64,000 nucleotides of DNA, taken from NCBI RefSeq assembly GCF_018129005.1, contig NZ_JAAEDL010000016.1:62001-126000 (forward strand). The letters run 5' to 3'. Shown here in pieces: positions 61,413-64,000 of the stretch. The notes below the pieces were generated by a model. That model searched no databases and was not told where the DNA came from. It was given only the letters and a program-made list of their open reading frames with translations. Position numbers and translations under genes: made by a program. The stretch is from Neoroseomonas eburnea (lineage in GTDB: Bacteria > Pseudomonadota > Alphaproteobacteria > Acetobacterales > Acetobacteraceae). Position 1 is the stretch's first letter. Each line of letters begins with the position of its first letter.

Positions 61413-62386
61413 ACGGGTGGGCGCCGCTGCCCCGGCGGGCGGCGGCGGCGCTGCTGCTCGGCGCGGCGGCGCGCCCCGCGCGGGCCGAGACCTATCCGGC
61501 GCGGCCGATCCGCCTGATCGTGGCCTTCGGGCCGGGCAGCGGCAGCGACGTGCGCGCCAGGCTCTATGCCGACCGCCTGGCCGCCGCCTGGGGCCAGCCG
61601 GTGGTGGTGGACAACCGCGGCGGCGGCAGCGGCATCCTCGCCGCCGAGGCGGTGGCGCGCGCGCGGCCCGATGGCTACACGCTGCTGTTCACCTCGAACA
61701 CCACCCACGCCGCCAATCCGGTGCTGTTCCGCCGCCTGCCCTACGACCCGGTGGCGGATTTCGCGCCGGTGGCGCTGATCGGGCGGACGCCGCTGGTGGT
61801 GGTGGTCTCGAACGACCTGCCGGTGCGCGACATGGCCGGGCTGATCGCCCATGCGCGGGCCCATCCCGGCGCGCTGAACTACGCCAGCGGCAACACCTCC
61901 TCCCATCTCGCGGCGGAGATGGTCAAGGCCGGGACCGGAGTGTCCATGACCTATGTGAGCTACCGGTCGAACGCGCAGGCGATCCTCGACGTCATCGCCG
62001 GCGCGGCGCAGGTGATGTTCAGCGACGCCGTCGTGGCGCTGCCGCAGATCCGCCAGGGCCGCGTCCGCGCGCTCGCGGTCACGGTCGATGCCGCGGTCCC
62101 GGCGCTGCCGGGCGTGCCCACGGTCGCCGGGGCGGCGGGCCTTCCCGGCTATGCGGTGGCCTCCTGGAGCGCGATCTTCGCCCCCGCCGGCACGCCGGCG
62201 GAGATCGTCGCCCGGCTCAATGCCGAGGTAATCGCGATCGGCCGCGAGCCCGGGCTGCGCGCGCGCATGACCGAGGAAGGCACGATCCCCTCCGAACTGC
62301 CGCCCGAGGGCGTGGCCGGCTTCGTCGCGCAGGAGGTGGAGCGCTGGCGCGAGGCCGCCCGCCAGGCCGGGATCGAGCCGCAATGA
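61409..62386 (+). CDS. Bug/TctC-type solute-binding protein
   Basis: 325 residues from a GTG. Leader PLPRRAAAALLLGAAARP, mature start YPARPIRLIVAFGPGSGSD. The GGxxD loop has become GPGSGSDVRARLYAD, a change shared in kind with the last gene of the window (TAGSSTDLRARS). These two thus form their own subgroup, with TTHAANPVLF and STHAANVALV in the same place. It is coupled at both ends, between DUF35 and the CoA-transferase. Confidence 0.86.
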   Translation: MNGWAPLPRRAAAALLLGAAARPARAETYPARPIRLIVAFGPGSGSDVRARLYADRLAAAWGQPVVVDNRGGGSGILAAEAVARARPDGYTLLFTSNTTHAANPVLFRRLPYDPVADFAPVALIGRTPLVVVVSNDLPVRDMAGLIAHARAHPGALNYASGNTSSHLAAEMVKAGTGVSMTYVSYRSNAQAILDVIAGAAQVMFSDAVVALPQIRQGRVRALAVTVDAAVPALPGVPTVAGAAGLPGYAVASWSAIFAPAGTPAEIVARLNAEVIAIGREPGLRARMTEEGTIPSELPPEGVAGFVAQEVERWREAARQAGIEPQ

Positions 62387-63531
62387 GCGCGCCGGCCCCC
62401 CTTGCCGGATTGCGGGTGGTCGAGCTCGGCCAGGTGCTGGCCGGCCCCTTCGTCGGCGCCATCCTCGCCGATCTCGGCGCCGAGGTGGTCAAGGTGGAGA
62501 AGCCGGGCGGCGATGATTCGCGCGGCATGGGGCCGGCCTTCCGCCGCGGCGACAGCCTCACCTTCCACGAGATGAACCGCGGCAAGGCTTCGGTGGTGCT
62601 CGACCTGCGCAAGCCCGGCGGCCGCGCGCGGCTGCACGAGCTGCTCGCGCCGGCGGACATACTGGTGCACAACCTGCGCCCTGGCGCGGCGGAGGCGCTC
62701 GGCATCGGCGCGGCGGAGACGCTGGCGCGGCATCCGCGCCTGATCTACTGCGCGATCAGCGCCTTCGGCCGCAAGGGGCCGCTCGCCCTGCGGCCGGGCT
62801 ACGAGCCGCTGCTGCAGGCCTTCGCCGGGCTGTGCATGGTCAGCGGCGAGGAAGGCGCGCCGCCGCAGCGCATCGGCGCCTCGGTGGTCGATTACGGCAC
62901 GGCGATGTGGACGGTGATCGGCGCCCTGTCGGCGCTGCGCCGGCGCGAGGCGACCGGGCGCGGCGGGGTGGTGGACACCTCGCTGTTCGAGACCGCGCTG
63001 GTCTGGACCGGCCAGCGCCTGACGTCCTGGCTGAACGAGGGACGGCTGCTGCCGCGCACCGCCACCGGGCATCCCAACATGGTGCCCTACCAGGCGTTCC
63101 AGGCGGCCGATGCGCCGCTCATAGTGTGCTGCGGCAATGACCGGCTGTTCGTCGCCTTCGCCGCGGTGCTCGGCCGGCCGGACTGGGCGGAGGATGCGCG
63201 CTTCGCGACCAACCGCCGCCGGCTCGAGAACCGCGAGGCGCTGCTGGGCGAGATTGCCGCCGTGCTGGCGACGCGCTCGCGCGCGGCCTGGCTTGAGCGG
63301 CTGGAGCGGGCGGGCGTGCCCTGCGGGCCGATCAACACCATCCCCGAGGTGGCGCGCGAGCCGCAGACCGAGGCGGTCGGCCTGCTGCTGCCGGTGCCCG
63401 GGGAGGATTACCGCCTGCTCGGCCTACCGGTGTCCTTCGACGGCGAAAGGCCGGCGATCCGCGCGGCGGCGCCCGCGCTGCCCGGCGCCGCGCCGGACCG
63501 GGCCGCGGGAATGGGAGGAACCAAGACATGA
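62383..63531 (+). CDS. Class III (CaiB/BaiF-type) CoA-transferase
   Basis: 382 residues. LRVVELGQVLAGPFVGAILA and MNRGKASVVLDLRKPGGR; catalytic aspartate in GASVVDYGTAMWTV, with no His-Asp-Glu racemase set, so it is a transferase. It is flanked on both sides by Bug genes of the same subgroup and overlaps both (ATGA at 62383 and 63528), giving a Bug/CoA-transferase/Bug sandwich. Confidence 0.88.
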   Translation: MSAPAPLAGLRVVELGQVLAGPFVGAILADLGAEVVKVEKPGGDDSRGMGPAFRRGDSLTFHEMNRGKASVVLDLRKPGGRARLHELLAPADILVHNLRPGAAEALGIGAAETLARHPRLIYCAISAFGRKGPLALRPGYEPLLQAFAGLCMVSGEEGAPPQRIGASVVDYGTAMWTVIGALSALRRREATGRGGVVDTSLFETALVWTGQRLTSWLNEGRLLPRTATGHPNMVPYQAFQAADAPLIVCCGNDRLFVAFAAVLGRPDWAEDARFATNRRRLENREALLGEIAAVLATRSRAAWLERLERAGVPCGPINTIPEVAREPQTEAVGLLLPVPGEDYRLLGLPVSFDGERPAIRAAAPALPGAAPDRAAGMGGTKT

Positions 63532-64000
63532 CAAGCATCGCACGGCGCCGGCTGGCCGCGGCGCTGGCCGGATTGCCGGCCGCCTTGCCGGCGCGCGCGC
63601 AGGAACGCTACCCCTCGCGCCCGATCCGCGCGCTGGTGCCCTTCACCGCCGGCAGTTCCACCGATCTGCGTGCGCGCTCCTTCGGCCACTACATTTCGCT
63701 CGACTGGGGCCAGCCGGTGGTGGTGGAGAACCGCCCCGGCGGCAATGGCGTGATCGCGGCCGAGGCGGTGGCGCGCGCGCGCCCGGACGGCTACACGCTG
63801 CTCTACGGCACCAACAGCACCCATGCGGCCAATGTCGCGCTGGTGCCCAACCTGCCCTACGACCCGGTGGCGGATTTCGCCCCGATTACGCTGGTCACCA
63901 ACTCCTCGCTGATCGTGGTGGTGAACAACGCGCTGCCCGTGCACAGCATGGCCGGGCTGATCGCCTATGCCCGCGCCCATCCCGGGCGGATCAACTACGC
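63528..64000 (+). CDS. Bug/TctC-type solute-binding protein (3' end outside window)
   Basis: The first 157 residues are visible; the frame is open at the window edge. Leader SIARRRLAAALAGLPAALP, mature start YPSRPIRALVPFTAGSSTD, then VVVENRPGGNGVIAAEAVA. It is closely related to the gene at 61409 (LPYDPVADFAP, then AYARAHPGRINYA against AHARAHPGALNYA). It starts within the CoA-transferase stop. Confidence 0.86.
   Translation, partial: MTSIARRRLAAALAGLPAALPARAQERYPSRPIRALVPFTAGSSTDLRARSFGHYISLDWGQPVVVENRPGGNGVIAAEAVARARPDGYTLLYGTNSTHAANVALVPNLPYDPVADFAPITLVTNSSLIVVVNNALPVHSMAGLIAYARAHPGRINY

Overview
The window is about 64 kb of very GC-rich (roughly 70% or more), densely coding chromosomal DNA. 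The codon use, the large number of Bug/TctC-type periplasmic binding proteins with twin-arginine leaders, and the mixture of CoA-based catabolic genes suggest an alphaproteobacterium of the Acetobacteraceae (Roseomonas-like). A high-GC betaproteobacterium with expanded Bug proteins is the main alternative. No rRNA, tRNA, CRISPR array, insertion sequence or phage gene was seen.

Layout. (1) 1-11242, plus strand: the end of a TetR-type regulator, a complete LivHMGF/substrate-binding-protein ABC importer, then an enoyl-CoA hydratase, BadH-like and BadI-like ring-opening enzymes, a Bug protein, an acyl-CoA dehydrogenase and an AliA-like cyclohexanecarboxylate-CoA ligase. (2) 11273-13458, minus strand: an AliB-like cyclohexanecarboxyl-CoA dehydrogenase behind an HMG-CoA-lyase-like gene. 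(3) 13743-24738, plus strand: an NDP-forming acyl-CoA synthetase, a four-gene block matching AtuD, AtuC, AtuE and AtuF (citronellyl/geranyl-CoA route), then three Bug proteins. (4) 24788-39341, minus strand: a GntR/FCD regulator heading a long unit of two class III CoA-transferases, a thioesterase, a nitronate-monooxygenase-like protein, a Bug protein, a crotonase, two acyl-CoA synthetases of different chemistry, an ABC binding protein and a type I Baeyer-Villiger monooxygenase. (5) 39458-40681, plus: one CoA-transferase. (6) 40647-51117, minus: acyl-CoA dehydrogenase, MaoC-like protein, CoA-transferase, four consecutive Bug genes, an IclR regulator, a fifth Bug gene, an SDR and a crotonase. 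(7) 51334-53527, plus: alpha-methylacyl-CoA racemase and an HSL-type esterase. (8) 53569-54510, minus: LysR regulator. (9) 54754-64000, plus: acyl-CoA dehydrogenase, crotonase, CoA-transferase, two Bug genes sharing a 269-bp identical segment, a thiolase-like protein without the usual cysteine plus its DUF35 partner, Bug, CoA-transferase, and a Bug gene running off the end.

How it fits together. Region 1 plus aliB supplies import, CoA activation, dehydrogenation, hydration, oxidation and hydrolytic opening of a cyclohexanecarboxylate-type ring. The Atu block with the lyase-like gene supplies the carboxylation/hydration/cleavage chemistry used to remove a methyl branch from acyclic terpenoid acyl-CoAs. 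The Baeyer-Villiger enzyme would open cyclic ketones. Together these suggest a catabolic island for alicyclic or monoterpenoid carboxylic acids; the actual substrates are inference. The rest is a set of CoA-transferase/dehydrogenase/hydratase modules, each paired with one or more orphan Bug proteins. The window holds fifteen Bug genes, none accompanied by TctA/TctB membrane genes.

Limits: all calls come from reading the sequence and recalled family motifs; no database search was run. Substrate names for the CoA enzymes are predictions.
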